64,000 nt of DNA, taken from contig NZ_JH556659.1 of NCBI RefSeq assembly GCF_000179595.2, forward strand, positions 857,905-921,904, written 5' to 3'. The position numbers and the translations under genes were made by a program. Shown here piece after piece: positions 15,886 to 24,770 of this stretch (position 1 is its first letter; every line of letters begins with the position of its first letter). A model generated the notes under the pieces. That model worked only from the letters and a program-made list of their open reading frames with translations, was not told where the DNA came from and made no database searches. The stretch is from Acetivibrio cellulolyticus CD2. GTDB taxonomy: Bacteria > Bacillota > Clostridia > Acetivibrionales > Acetivibrionaceae.

Positions 15886-17193
15886 GTGCTTGAAGAAAGC
15901 TATGCTCAAACAGTTGAATCCCAAGGGGAACAATTAATAGTGGGAAGGGTTGCAACTAGAAGCAGTGGAAAGTTTATAAGTAAAGTTAAAACATTACTTA
16001 AGTTTCTTGGCCCAGCTTTTATTGTTAGTGTTGCATATATTGATCCTGGAAATTTTGCAACAAACATTAGTGGGGGATCAAAATTTAATTATAATCTGAT
16101 CTGGGTTATACTTTGGAGTAATCTTATGGCTATTTTCCTGCAATCCATGTCAGCAAAACTTGGAATAGCAACTGGTCAAAACCTCCCTCAGATGTGCAGT
16201 AAGGTATTTTCAAAAAGAACCAACTGGTGCTTCTGGGTGGTTGCTGAGCTGGCAGCGATGGCAACTGATTTGGCAGAATTTCTTGGCGGCACTTTGGGAT
16301 TTTACTTATTGTTCCGCATTCCTATGGTATATGCTGCCTTGATAACTGCAATTCTAACCTTTTTTATTGTTTACATAGGCAAATATGGTCAACGTATTGT
16401 AGAGGTTATCATTTCAATTCTTGTAGCAGTTATTTGTATATCCTATACTATGGAGTTGTTTTTAGCCAAGCCCGATTTTACATTAGCAGGTCTTCATCTT
16501 TTAGTTCCATCGCTGCCAAATGGCAATGCAATACTAATTGCAGTTGGTATGCTTGGCGCAACAGTTATGCCGCATGTAATCTATTTACATTCTCAGCTTG
16601 TACAGCATAGAAACAAAGATTTAACAGAGCAAGATAAGATAAAGCATTTGAAAATGGAGAGGATAGATATAACAATTGCGATGAATATAGCATTTATTGT
16701 CAATGCAGCAATGGTTATTGTATCAGCAGCTGTTTTTTTTCGAAACGGAATAGCTGTAGACTCAATTGAGCAGGCACATCAGTCTTTGTCGCCTTTATTG
16801 GGTGCAGCATCAAGCGGTGCTTTCGGGTTGGCCCTCATCGCATCCGGCCTTTCTTCATCAGCAGTAGGAACTATGGCAGGACAGACTATAATGCAGGGTT
16901 TTGTCGGACTCAATATAAATGATAATGTAACCAGGCTCGTAACCATGTTTCCCGGGATGCTTATCATTGCACTAGGCATCAATCCAATGCAAGCACTTGT
17001 TTTAAGCCAGGTTACATTAAGCTTTGTTCTTCCTGTTGCCATCATTCCAATGTTGCTTATTACCAGACGTAAAGATCTTATGGGATCATTGGTAAATAAA
17101 CCTTTAACAAATATGATAGGGTGGCTGATAACAAGTATAATAATAGCTGCAAATGTGGTCTTACTGTTATTTACATTTACAGGGCAAGTATAG
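15886..17193 (+). CDS. mntH: NRAMP-family Mn2+/Fe2+ transporter MntH
   Basis: 435 aa, about eleven membrane helices. The metal-binding helix 1 motif DPGNFATN is present (VAYIDPGNFATNISGGS), and helix 6 carries the matching AT..PH motif (GATVMPHVIYLHS), so transport of Mn2+ or Fe2+ with protons is expected. GTG 15886 is the likelier start because GAGAGG (15872-15877) lies at the right distance; a GTG at 15877 overlaps it. It is regulated, by inference, by the MntR-like protein encoded just upstream. Confidence 0.93.
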   Translation: MLEESYAQTVESQGEQLIVGRVATRSSGKFISKVKTLLKFLGPAFIVSVAYIDPGNFATNISGGSKFNYNLIWVILWSNLMAIFLQSMSAKLGIATGQNLPQMCSKVFSKRTNWCFWVVAELAAMATDLAEFLGGTLGFYLLFRIPMVYAALITAILTFFIVYIGKYGQRIVEVIISILVAVICISYTMELFLAKPDFTLAGLHLLVPSLPNGNAILIAVGMLGATVMPHVIYLHSQLVQHRNKDLTEQDKIKHLKMERIDITIAMNIAFIVNAAMVIVSAAVFFRNGIAVDSIEQAHQSLSPLLGAASSGAFGLALIASGLSSSAVGTMAGQTIMQGFVGLNINDNVTRLVTMFPGMLIIALGINPMQALVLSQVTLSFVLPVAIIPMLLITRRKDLMGSLVNKPLTNMIGWLITSIIIAANVVLLLFTFTGQV

Positions 17194-17369
17194 CAGCATG
17201 ATTTGAAAATCGCTAATGAACTTCCTTTTGATAAGGACAACTTGGATTGCTATAGAATAAAAATAATAAGATATTTTTGGTAAAGTATTTTTAAACTACA
17301 AAGTATATGATATATTACAGGATGGGACAAAACTTTACTTTGTACTTAATTATAAAGGTGGTAAGAATT

Positions 17370-18383
17370 TTGAAAAGTGAAAAGATAGAACTGGATGAGT
17401 GGAAACGTTTATATGAGGCAGCTGTCAGGTTTAAAGAGACCGAATGCTGGAACTGGATAGCTGATATTGATATTTTTGGAGTAGAGAATATAGATACACA
17501 TGAGATAGGGTATTGCTGTGTTATGGGTAATGCTGGTCAGGTATTTGGAATAAGTATTTATGTTGGAGATGACGGATTAAAGTCTTATATGGACACTTTG
17601 TATCCTAATGTTCCTTTTGATGATTTGGGATATATACAAAATTGTATAACAATGTATTTTGAGGATAGAGAGAGTCTAAATAGAGAAGATTTAAATATAA
17701 TTAAGCAGTTAGGGCTGAAATTTAGGGGGAAGAAACAGTGGCCTCAATTTAGAAATTATAAGCCAAATTACTTTCCATCCCAGATTAGCAAAAGTGAAGT
17801 CAAATATATGGCTTATGCATTAGAACAGATTGTAAATGTCGCTTTAAGATGCAGGGAAGACGAAGAATTGCTAAAACCTGAAGACGAAAATAAAATTCTG
17901 GTAAGGGCCTCCAGGGTTGAAAATAAAAAAGTGTTATGGGAAGATAAGTATATAAACCTTGACCTGGAAGAAAACAATAATGAATATGAAAAAGTTAATG
18001 AAATTGCACTTAAAAGGATTAAAGATAATAGGCTTAGAAAAACCGGAGTATGGGAAGTTGACTTTTTTAATGCGCCTGCTATGGTTAAAGAAAGCGGGAG
18101 ACCTTTTTACCCGTTGATGTTCATGATTGCTGAAGCTGAAAGTGGAGTAATGCTGGATATGAAAATGACTTCTGATTTTGAGGGGTATATTGGAGAATTC
18201 CGTGATGAATTTATTGACCTGCTAGCAAGGAATAAGCAGATACCAGAGGTTATTGTTGTCCAGAGGAAAAAGGCATTTCAAATGCTTGAGCCTATATCGT
18301 TAAAACTTGGCATAGAATTGCAGACTGTTGAGGAATTGTATAGTATTCAGGAATTTAGAAAAGGATTGGAACAATTTCTCTAA
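17370..18383 (+). CDS. Conserved protein of unknown function (DUF7309/DUF6930-like)
   Basis: 337 aa from TTG 17370, which has AAGGTGG 8 bases before it; an upstream ATG at 17307 is in frame but lacks a ribosome site. No signal peptide or membrane segment is visible. The N-terminal half (residues about 10-150) contains CCVMGNAGQVFGISIYVGDDG; the C-terminal half has WEVDFFNAPAMVKESGRPFYPLM and a final block PEVIVVQRKKAFQMLEP. The two-part plan resembles DUF7309 plus DUF6930 proteins of Firmicutes as I recall them. No function is known to me, and neighbours give no clue. Confidence 0.75.
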   Translation: MKSEKIELDEWKRLYEAAVRFKETECWNWIADIDIFGVENIDTHEIGYCCVMGNAGQVFGISIYVGDDGLKSYMDTLYPNVPFDDLGYIQNCITMYFEDRESLNREDLNIIKQLGLKFRGKKQWPQFRNYKPNYFPSQISKSEVKYMAYALEQIVNVALRCREDEELLKPEDENKILVRASRVENKKVLWEDKYINLDLEENNNEYEKVNEIALKRIKDNRLRKTGVWEVDFFNAPAMVKESGRPFYPLMFMIAEAESGVMLDMKMTSDFEGYIGEFRDEFIDLLARNKQIPEVIVVQRKKAFQMLEPISLKLGIELQTVEELYSIQEFRKGLEQFL

Positions 18384-18473
18384 TATCATGGATAAATGTC
18401 GTTGAAAAAAAGAGATTTCCCGGGAAATATAGTCAGTTTTCTTGTCGAAAAAATAATAAATGCAATAAAATAG

Positions 18474-18520
18474 AAAACTCGGGGGCATTCACCTTTTAGC
18501 CACCGAGTTTTAATTATTTT
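18474..18520. terminator. Bidirectional terminator between convergent genes
   Basis: AAAACTCGG (18474-18482) pairs with CCGAGTTTT (18503-18511), with T-rich tails on both strands. It serves the gene ending at 18383 (+) and prfC ending at 18562 (-). Confidence 0.8.
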
Positions 18521-18561
18521 AATATGCTGATTTTTAATCAAAGAGAACTTTAATATTTGTT

Positions 18562-20166
18562 CTATCCATTTTTTGCGATATCGTAAAGCTTTAATGAACT
18601 ATTCTTTTCTTCAGCCCAACGTATTGACCACTCATTTTCAAAGAGAAGCACGTATCTTTCATTTTCATCCTCTGCTATCATTGTAGAACTGGTAAGTGTA
18701 AAGCTCCTTGGATCAATTCCCGAACCATCAATCCACCTGGCATGTTTAAATGGCAAGTGTTGAATTCTTAAATCGACACCATATTCATTTTTTAGTCTGT
18801 ATTCAAGAACTTCAAACTGGAGTGCTCCTACGGTACCGATAATTAATGCTTCAATACCTATATCTACTTGCTTGAATACCTGTATGGCGCCTTCTTCAGA
18901 CAGCTGGTTAATTCCTTTTATAAACTGCTTGCGCTTCATTGTATCTGTGGACATGACTCTTGCAAAATGTTCGGCTGGGAAGATAGGTATACCTTCAAAT
19001 TTTAGGTCACCATTTGCCTCGCAAAGGGTATCTCCAATGTTGAAAATACCAGGATCAAAAACGCCTATTATATCACCGGCATACGCCTCTTCAATAATTG
19101 TACGTTCCTGAGCCATAAATTGCTGAGGTTGTGAAAGCTTTATTTGCTTACCCTGTTGCACGTGGTTTACTTCCATTCCTCTTGAGAAACGTCCTGAACA
19201 TATTCTCATAAAGGCTATCCTGTCTCTGTGAGCAGGATTCATATTTGCCTGTATCTTGAAGACAAAAGCTGTGAATTTGTCCCAATCCGGATCAACTTCG
19301 CCAGCAGTTGAGTTTTTTATACCAGGCTTTGGTGCAAGAGCAAGAAACTCTTCAAGGAAAGGCTGAACACCAAAATTGGTCATGGCACTTCCAAAGAATA
19401 TAGGCGTTAATTCACCTTTAAGTAATTTTTTCTTGTCAAATTCGTCTCCTGCCATATCTAAAAGCTCTATATCTTCGCATAACTTATTATGATAATGATC
19501 ACCTAAAAGGTCGGCAAAAATTTTGTCGTCTACGTTTCCTTTACTTGATGAAACAGCAGTTTGCCCATGGTCTCCACCTTCGAATAATTCGATCTGACCA
19601 AGCTTCCTATTGTAGACGCCTTTAAAGTCACCATCTATACCAATTGGCCAGTTCATTGGATATGAATGAATCCCAAGCACATTTTCGATCTCTTCCATAA
19701 GCTCAAAAGGATCTTTAGCAGCTCTGTCCATCTTGTTGACAAAAGTGAATATTGGGATACCTCTCATCTTACAAACGTGGAATAGCTTTATGGTTTGTGC
19801 TTCGACACCTTTTGCGCCGTCAATTAGCATTACTGCACTATCGGCTGCCATAAGCGTCCTGTAAGTATCTTCACTAAAGTCCTGGTGACCAGGTGTATCG
19901 AGAATGTTTATACAAAAATTATTGTAATCAAACTGCATAACGCTTGATGTAACAGATATACCCCTCTGTTTTTCGATTTCCATCCAGTCGGAAACCGCAT
20001 GTTTATTGGCTTTTCTGGCCTTAACCGAACCCGCAAGCCTAATAGCACCACCATATAATAGAAGCTTTTCTGTTAAAGTGGTTTTTCCGGCATCAGGGTG
20101 TGATATGATAGCGAAGGTCCTTCTTCTATCTACTTCTTTAGAAATAATTTCCTTAATATTTGACAT
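18562..20166 (-). CDS. prfC: Peptide chain release factor 3
   Basis: 534 aa translational GTPase that recycles RF1/RF2 from the ribosome after termination. G-domain motifs are clear: SHPDAGKTTLTEK (G1), RGISVTSS (G2), DTPGHQDFSEDTYR (G3) and NKMDR (G4), followed by EF-Tu-like domain 2 and the RF3 C-terminal domain (FEVLEYRLKNEYGVD). The length is normal for RF3. AGAGGT precedes the ATG on the minus strand. It is convergent with the preceding gene and divergent from the uridine-kinase gene at 20407. TTGACA near 20237-20232 on the minus strand may belong to its promoter. Confidence 0.95.
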   Translation of the reverse strand: MSNIKEIISKEVDRRRTFAIISHPDAGKTTLTEKLLLYGGAIRLAGSVKARKANKHAVSDWMEIEKQRGISVTSSVMQFDYNNFCINILDTPGHQDFSEDTYRTLMAADSAVMLIDGAKGVEAQTIKLFHVCKMRGIPIFTFVNKMDRAAKDPFELMEEIENVLGIHSYPMNWPIGIDGDFKGVYNRKLGQIELFEGGDHGQTAVSSSKGNVDDKIFADLLGDHYHNKLCEDIELLDMAGDEFDKKKLLKGELTPIFFGSAMTNFGVQPFLEEFLALAPKPGIKNSTAGEVDPDWDKFTAFVFKIQANMNPAHRDRIAFMRICSGRFSRGMEVNHVQQGKQIKLSQPQQFMAQERTIIEEAYAGDIIGVFDPGIFNIGDTLCEANGDLKFEGIPIFPAEHFARVMSTDTMKRKQFIKGINQLSEEGAIQVFKQVDIGIEALIIGTVGALQFEVLEYRLKNEYGVDLRIQHLPFKHARWIDGSGIDPRSFTLTSSTMIAEDENERYVLLFENEWSIRWAEEKNSSLKLYDIAKNG

Positions 20167-20406
20167 TTATTAATACCTCTTATAACATCAGTTTTTTAGC
20201 AAGTTTTATTGTATATTATAGCAATACATGATGTCAATTCATAAAAAGTAATACCACATTGTATAATCGACACCTTTTATATTTTAAAATGCACATATAT
20301 TGGAATTTTATAAACGGAAAGAGGAATTTTTCTTAATTTATAGAATAATTGTAGTTATATAAACTAAATTAGGGATATTAAATATTAAATACGAGGGGTC
20401 TTTAAT

Positions 20407-22080
20407 ATGAGAGAAAGCAATTTAAATTTGATAAAAGTTACTTTACCGGATGGTAGTGAGAAAGAAGTAGTTGAAGGAATTTCATTGCTAGAACTAAGTA
20501 AAGACTGTAAAAATGATTATAAGTCTACAATTGTTGCAGCAAAAGTTGAAAATGATATTAAAGAATTAAGTTTTCATTTATATAATAGTGCTCATATAGA
20601 GTTTATTGACCTGACAAATGATGACGGTATGAGGATATACAGGAGAAGTCTCAGCTTTGTTTTAATAAAGGCGGTTCATGATCTTTTTCCTGACAGGAAA
20701 GTTACGATAAGCCACTCTATAAGTAAGGGGATATTTTGTGAAATAAATGGAGCTACGCAGCTTACAGCTGAGGAAGTATCCAAAATCGAAGAAAGAATGA
20801 AGGAACTGATAAATCAGAAGATACCTTTTATTAAAAGGATTATGTCTATAGACGAAGCAAAGGAGATATTCAGTAAAACAGGCAGGATTGATAGATTTCG
20901 TGCTATAGAGTATAGAAAGAAACCATATGTGACTATTTATAATTGTGACGGTTATGAAGATTATTTTTATGGATACATGACACCTGATACAGGATATTTG
21001 AATAAATTTGCACTGAAGTTTTATGCACCCGGTTTGATACTGATGTATCCCGAAAAGACAAACCCTGATGTTATTCCGAAGTTTAAGGAGCAAAAGAAGC
21101 TCTTTACTATCTTCAAGGAGTATAAGAACTGGGGGCGTATACTTGGGGTTGCAAATGCCGGACAACTTAACACCATTGTTAAGGAAGGCAATGTAAATGA
21201 ATTAATTAGAGTGGGAGAAGCGCTTCATGAGAAGAAAATTGCGCAAATAGCCGATATGATAGCGTTCAACAAGAACAAGAAGAGAGTGGTATTGATTGCA
21301 GGCCCTTCCTCTTCAGGTAAGACTACATTTGCGCATAGGCTGGCTATCCAATTGAAAGTTAATGGGTTAAGACCTGTTACGATTTCTCTTGATGATTATT
21401 TTGTGGATAGAGATCATACCCCAAAGGATGAAAATGGGGAATTTGATTTTGAAGCCTTGGAAGCAATAGACATTCTTCTGTTTAACCAGCATCTGGCTAG
21501 CTTGATAAAAGGTGAAGAAGTCGGAATACCTATTTTTAATTTTCCAAACGGTTGCCGGGAAAGCTATTGCAGGAAAATGAAAATTGATGATGATCAGCTG
21601 CTTATAATTGAAGGTATTCACGGATTGAATGAAAAACTTACTTCATCAATACCAAAGGAAAGCAAGTTTAAGATATATGTAAGTGCTATTACTTCAATGA
21701 GTATTGATGACCATAATAGAATACCAACAACCGATTCAAGGATGCTCAGAAGAATTGTTAGGGACTTTCAGTTCAGGGGTTGTAGCGCCGTTAATACAAT
21801 TAACAGGTGGCCATCTGTAAGACGCGGTGAAGAAAAGAATATATTTCCGTTTCAGGAAGAAGCGGATATTATGTTTAACTCCGCCCTTCCATTTGAATTG
21901 GGTGTTTTAAAAGTGCTAGCTGAGCCGCTTTTAAGAGACGTAAACAGCTCGCAGGTTGAATACTCTGAAGCAAGAAGATTAATTGAGTTTCTGACAAATT
22001 TTGTGTCGATAGAGTCAAAGGAGGTTCCAATGAATTCGATAATCAGAGAATTTATTGGGGGAAGCTGCTTTTACGGATAA
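20407..22080 (+). CDS. Uridine kinase-like protein with N-terminal TGS/ThrRS-like region
   Basis: 557 aa. The N-terminus (residues about 7-70) is a TGS domain (KVTLPDGSEKEVVEGISLLEL), followed by a segment resembling the second N-terminal domain of threonyl-tRNA synthetase (SISKGIFCEI). The kinase half starts at the P-loop IAGPSSSGKTTF near residue 299 and contains ISLDDYFVDRDHTP and LIIEGIHGLNEKL, the uridine kinase/phosphoribulokinase signature. This architecture is a recognised nucleoside-kinase subfamily of clostridia and thermotogales. GAGGGG precedes the ATG. It should phosphorylate uridine or a related nucleoside; the role of the TGS part is not known. Confidence 0.9.
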   Translation: MRESNLNLIKVTLPDGSEKEVVEGISLLELSKDCKNDYKSTIVAAKVENDIKELSFHLYNSAHIEFIDLTNDDGMRIYRRSLSFVLIKAVHDLFPDRKVTISHSISKGIFCEINGATQLTAEEVSKIEERMKELINQKIPFIKRIMSIDEAKEIFSKTGRIDRFRAIEYRKKPYVTIYNCDGYEDYFYGYMTPDTGYLNKFALKFYAPGLILMYPEKTNPDVIPKFKEQKKLFTIFKEYKNWGRILGVANAGQLNTIVKEGNVNELIRVGEALHEKKIAQIADMIAFNKNKKRVVLIAGPSSSGKTTFAHRLAIQLKVNGLRPVTISLDDYFVDRDHTPKDENGEFDFEALEAIDILLFNQHLASLIKGEEVGIPIFNFPNGCRESYCRKMKIDDDQLLIIEGIHGLNEKLTSSIPKESKFKIYVSAITSMSIDDHNRIPTTDSRMLRRIVRDFQFRGCSAVNTINRWPSVRRGEEKNIFPFQEEADIMFNSALPFELGVLKVLAEPLLRDVNSSQVEYSEARRLIEFLTNFVSIESKEVPMNSIIREFIGGSCFYG

Positions 22081-22117
22081 GTTTTGGTTGGAGTTATATT
22101 TTGGACGTTCCTAAGTG

Positions 22118-22149
22118 CTATTGTTACAGCACTAACAATAGGTTATAAT
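22118..22149 (+). promoter_or_regulatory. Promoter with overlapping Rex-type operator
   Basis: TTGTTACAGCACTAACAA (22121-22138) matches the Rex consensus TTGTTAANNNNTTAACAA at all but the two innermost arm positions, and the palindrome extends outward to CTATTGTTA/TAACAATAG. Its left arm doubles as a -35 (TTGTTA, 22121-22126), 17 nt before TATAAT (22144-22149). A bound NADH-sensing Rex would shut this promoter. It drives the DRTGG-GHKL-hydrogenase-like operon. Confidence 0.7.
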
Positions 22150-22195
22150 TAGAATAATAAAATACAAAAAATGAAAAGATAAAGGCAGGGATTAT

Positions 22196-22549
22196 ATGAA
22201 AGTTAGTGAAATTGCCGGTATTCTTGAAGCGGAACTTTTAACAGGCAGCGAAAACCTGGATATGGAGGTTTATTCTGCTTGTGGAGCTGACCTTATGAGT
22301 GATGTTATGGCATATGTTAAGGAGAATGTTGTTTTACTAACAGGACTCGTTAATCCTCAGGTTGTTAGAACTGCGGAAATGATGGATATAAAGGTTATTG
22401 TCTTTGTCAGAGGGAAGAAGCCTGATGAAAAGATAATTGAGTTTGCAAGGGAGAAAGGTATAACAGTCTTTATTACCAATCATCCAATGTTTATTGCTTG
22501 CGGCAAGCTTTATAGTTCCGGAATTACAGGAAGAGGTGTATGGGATTGA
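22196..22549 (+). CDS. DRTGG-domain protein, copy 1
   Basis: 117 aa, essentially a single DRTGG domain (MKVSEIAGILEAELLTGSENLDMEVYSACGADLMSDVMAYVKEN). The domain is found beside CBS domains and in phosphotransacetylase and is presumed to bind a small ligand. It is the first gene of the Rex-linked operon and overlaps the next gene by 10 bases. The ribosome site AGGCAGGG lies 6 bases before the ATG. A paralogue, with the companion wording DLLSWVMSHANKGDVWIT, is encoded at 24429-24770, on the other side of the hydrogenase-like gene. Confidence 0.85.
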   Translation: MKVSEIAGILEAELLTGSENLDMEVYSACGADLMSDVMAYVKENVVLLTGLVNPQVVRTAEMMDIKVIVFVRGKKPDEKIIEFAREKGITVFITNHPMFIACGKLYSSGITGRGVWD

Positions 22550-22974
22550 GCGACAACATAATAAGACAATATTATGTTATCCCTTCCGACGATTTCTCTT
22601 TAGCCGGAGAAGCATCCAGCAGTGTAAAAAAAATACTGAATCAATTGGGAGTTAACCCTCAGACCGTCAAAAAAGTTTCCATTGCCATGTATGAAGCTGA
22701 GATAAACGCAGTTATTCATGCCAGAGGCGGAACTGCAGATGTGGAAATAGGTAAGGGTAAGGTATTAGTCAGAATTAATGATGAGGGTCCGGGCATTCCT
22801 GATCTTGACTTGGCAATGCAGGAAGGTTATTCAACTGCTCCTGACAGTGTAAGGGAATTAGGATTCGGAGCTGGTATGGGTTTACCCAACATTAAAAGAT
22901 ATGCGGACAAACTTGACATAAAGACTGAGGTCGGTAAGGGAACCAGCGTTGAAATAACTGTGTTTTTACAGTAG
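22540..22974 (+). CDS. GHKL ATPase, anti-sigma factor (RsbW) type
   Basis: 144 aa single ATP-binding domain: N-box VSIAMYEAEINAVIHA, G1 INDEGPGIPDL and G2 GFGAGMGLPNIKRYAD. This is the form of RsbW/SpoIIAB-like serine kinases and anti-sigma regulators. It overlaps the DRTGG gene by 10 bases, so translation is coupled (AGGAAGAGG upstream). Its partner (an anti-sigma antagonist with STAS domain, or a sigma factor) is not encoded nearby. In the operon it probably transmits the redox or H2 signal sensed by the hydrogenase-like protein downstream; this is inference. Confidence 0.88.
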   Translation: MGLSDNIIRQYYVIPSDDFSLAGEASSSVKKILNQLGVNPQTVKKVSIAMYEAEINAVIHARGGTADVEIGKGKVLVRINDEGPGIPDLDLAMQEGYSTAPDSVRELGFGAGMGLPNIKRYADKLDIKTEVGKGTSVEITVFLQ

Positions 22975-23077
22975 TAACCTATAATATAATAGTAATAGTG
23001 TAATGGATTTGTCGAGACTCATATTTTTTGAAATATAAGTATGAGTTTCTCATAGGTCTATTTTAGGGGGGAGTAGA

Positions 23078-24418
23078 ATGAAGGAATACTTTCATTCGGT
23101 TACTTTAGATGAGGAAAAGTGCAAAGGATGTACGAACTGTATCAAAAGATGCCCTACAGAAGCTATTAGAGTAAGAAAAGGAAAGGCTAGAATTATAGCT
23201 GAAAGGTGTATTGACTGTGGAGAATGCATAAGGGTATGCCCTTATCATGCGAAAAAAGCTATTACGGATCAATTTGACATTATTAATAATTTCAAGTTTA
23301 AGGTTGCAATACCTGCACCTACAATATATGGCCAGTTTAAATCTGCCAGATCAACAAATCATTTGCTTACCGCGTTAAAATTAATAGGTTTTGATCATGT
23401 ATATGAGGTGGCAAAGGCTGCTGAAATTGTAAGCAGGGCTACAAGAGAAGTTATGAAAAAAAATAACTTGCCAAAACCTTTGATTTCTTCTGCTTGCCCT
23501 GCTGTTGTCAAATTAATTCAGGTTAGATTTCCAAGCCTTATAGATAATATATTAAAACTTGAGTCTCCAATGGAGCTTGCTGCAAAGATTGTAAAAGATG
23601 AGCTCGTAAAAAACAATAATATTCCTTTAGAGGATATTGGTGTGTTTTTTATTACACCATGTGCTGCTAAAGCTACAAGTATAAAAGCACCTTATGAAAG
23701 AGAAAAATCCTGCGTAGATGGGGCAATATCCATTAAAGATATATATTTAAAATTATTTACTGTACTTGGCGATGTAAAGAATGAAGAGGACCTTGGGAGA
23801 GCAGGATTTACAGGTATAAGGTGGGCGAATTCCGGTGGGGAAAGTCTGGCACTTGGAACGGATAAATTTCTTGCTGTTGACGGTATTCATAATGTAATTT
23901 CAATTCTCGAGGAGATAGAAAATGATAAGCTTGAGGACATAGAATTTATTGAGGCTCTTGCTTGTCAGGGAGGATGTCTTGGAGGTCCTTTGACTGTGGA
24001 GAATCTTTTCGTTGCTAAAACTAGAATCAAGAGATTTATTGATATGGCAAAGAAAAATAAAAATGATATAGATGAAAAGCCAGATGAAGCCTATGATTAT
24101 GATTTGCTATGGACGGGTAACGTTGAACATAAGCCGATCATGAAACTAGATGAAGACTTTGAAATTGCAATGAAAAAGCTTGAGACACTCCAAACAATCA
24201 GTGAGGAATTGCCAGGCTTGGACTGCGGGGCTTGCGGTGCTCCAAATTGCCGCGCTCTTGCAGAAGATATTGTCAGAGGCAATGCGAACGAAACGGATTG
24301 TGTATTCAAACTGAGAGAAAAGGTGAGAGACCTTGCTGTTCAAATGATGGAACTTGAGTCAAAGATGCCTCCGGTTTTGGATAATGGTAATTCTCATAAA
24401 GAAGGCAACAGAGATTAG
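23078..24418 (+). CDS. Sensory-type [FeFe]-hydrogenase homologue with C-terminal FeS domain
   Basis: 446 aa. Residues about 10-55 hold two [4Fe-4S] ferredoxin motifs (CKGCTNCIKRCP, CIDCGECIRVCP). The H-domain follows: L1 SSACP, L2 TPCAAK and L3 EALACQGGCLGG, so all four H-cluster Cys ligands can be placed, but the Cys that shuttles protons in catalytic enzymes (TSCCP) is Ala. That replacement is known from sensory HydS proteins. The C-terminus has a second FeS domain, GLDCGACGAPNCRALAEDI. No kinase or PAS output is attached. GGGGGGAG precedes the ATG. It probably senses H2 or redox state for the flanking GHKL/DRTGG proteins. Confidence 0.88.
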   Translation: MKEYFHSVTLDEEKCKGCTNCIKRCPTEAIRVRKGKARIIAERCIDCGECIRVCPYHAKKAITDQFDIINNFKFKVAIPAPTIYGQFKSARSTNHLLTALKLIGFDHVYEVAKAAEIVSRATREVMKKNNLPKPLISSACPAVVKLIQVRFPSLIDNILKLESPMELAAKIVKDELVKNNNIPLEDIGVFFITPCAAKATSIKAPYEREKSCVDGAISIKDIYLKLFTVLGDVKNEEDLGRAGFTGIRWANSGGESLALGTDKFLAVDGIHNVISILEEIENDKLEDIEFIEALACQGGCLGGPLTVENLFVAKTRIKRFIDMAKKNKNDIDEKPDEAYDYDLLWTGNVEHKPIMKLDEDFEIAMKKLETLQTISEELPGLDCGACGAPNCRALAEDIVRGNANETDCVFKLREKVRDLAVQMMELESKMPPVLDNGNSHKEGNRD

Positions 24419-24428
24419 GGGGATAAAA

Positions 24429-24770
24429 ATGAAGATTGGTGAGTTTTCGGATTTATTGCACATGAAAGTATTGACAGATGCGAAGGGTTTGGATAGAGAT
24501 ATAGCAGGGGTATACATTGGTGATTTGCTCAGCTGGGTTATGTCGCATGCCAACAAGGGTGATGTTTGGATTACAGTTCACACGCATTTGAACATTGTAG
24601 CTGTTGCACTATTAGTTGAACTGGCATGTATAGTGATACCGGAAGGTATACAGGTAGAAGAGGCTACAATAAAGAAGGCTAACGAAGAAGGAATTGTAAT
24701 TTTAAGCTCGGGAAAGACTGCCTATCAGTTAGCTGTAGAAGCCGGCCATCTTATTGGAGAGAGAACATGA
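24429..24770 (+). CDS. DRTGG-domain protein, copy 2
   Basis: 113 aa from ATG 24429 with TAGGGGGAT before it; the longer frame upstream overlaps the previous gene and is not needed. The protein is one DRTGG-type domain (IAGVYIGDLLSWVMSHANKGDVWITVHTHLN). It is similar in plan to copy 1 at 22196 but not a close duplicate. The ATGA at 24767 couples it to the PHP gene. Its placement right after the hydrogenase-like gene suggests a ligand-binding or scaffold role in the same signalling module. Confidence 0.85.
   Translation: MKIGEFSDLLHMKVLTDAKGLDRDIAGVYIGDLLSWVMSHANKGDVWITVHTHLNIVAVALLVELACIVIPEGIQVEEATIKKANEEGIVILSSGKTAYQLAVEAGHLIGERT

Noticed and set aside
22980-23077. Hairpin ACTCATA/TATGAGT before the hydrogenase-like gene as a terminator
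   Set aside because: A 7-bp AT-rich stem with no T-run; the operon is probably continuous across it.
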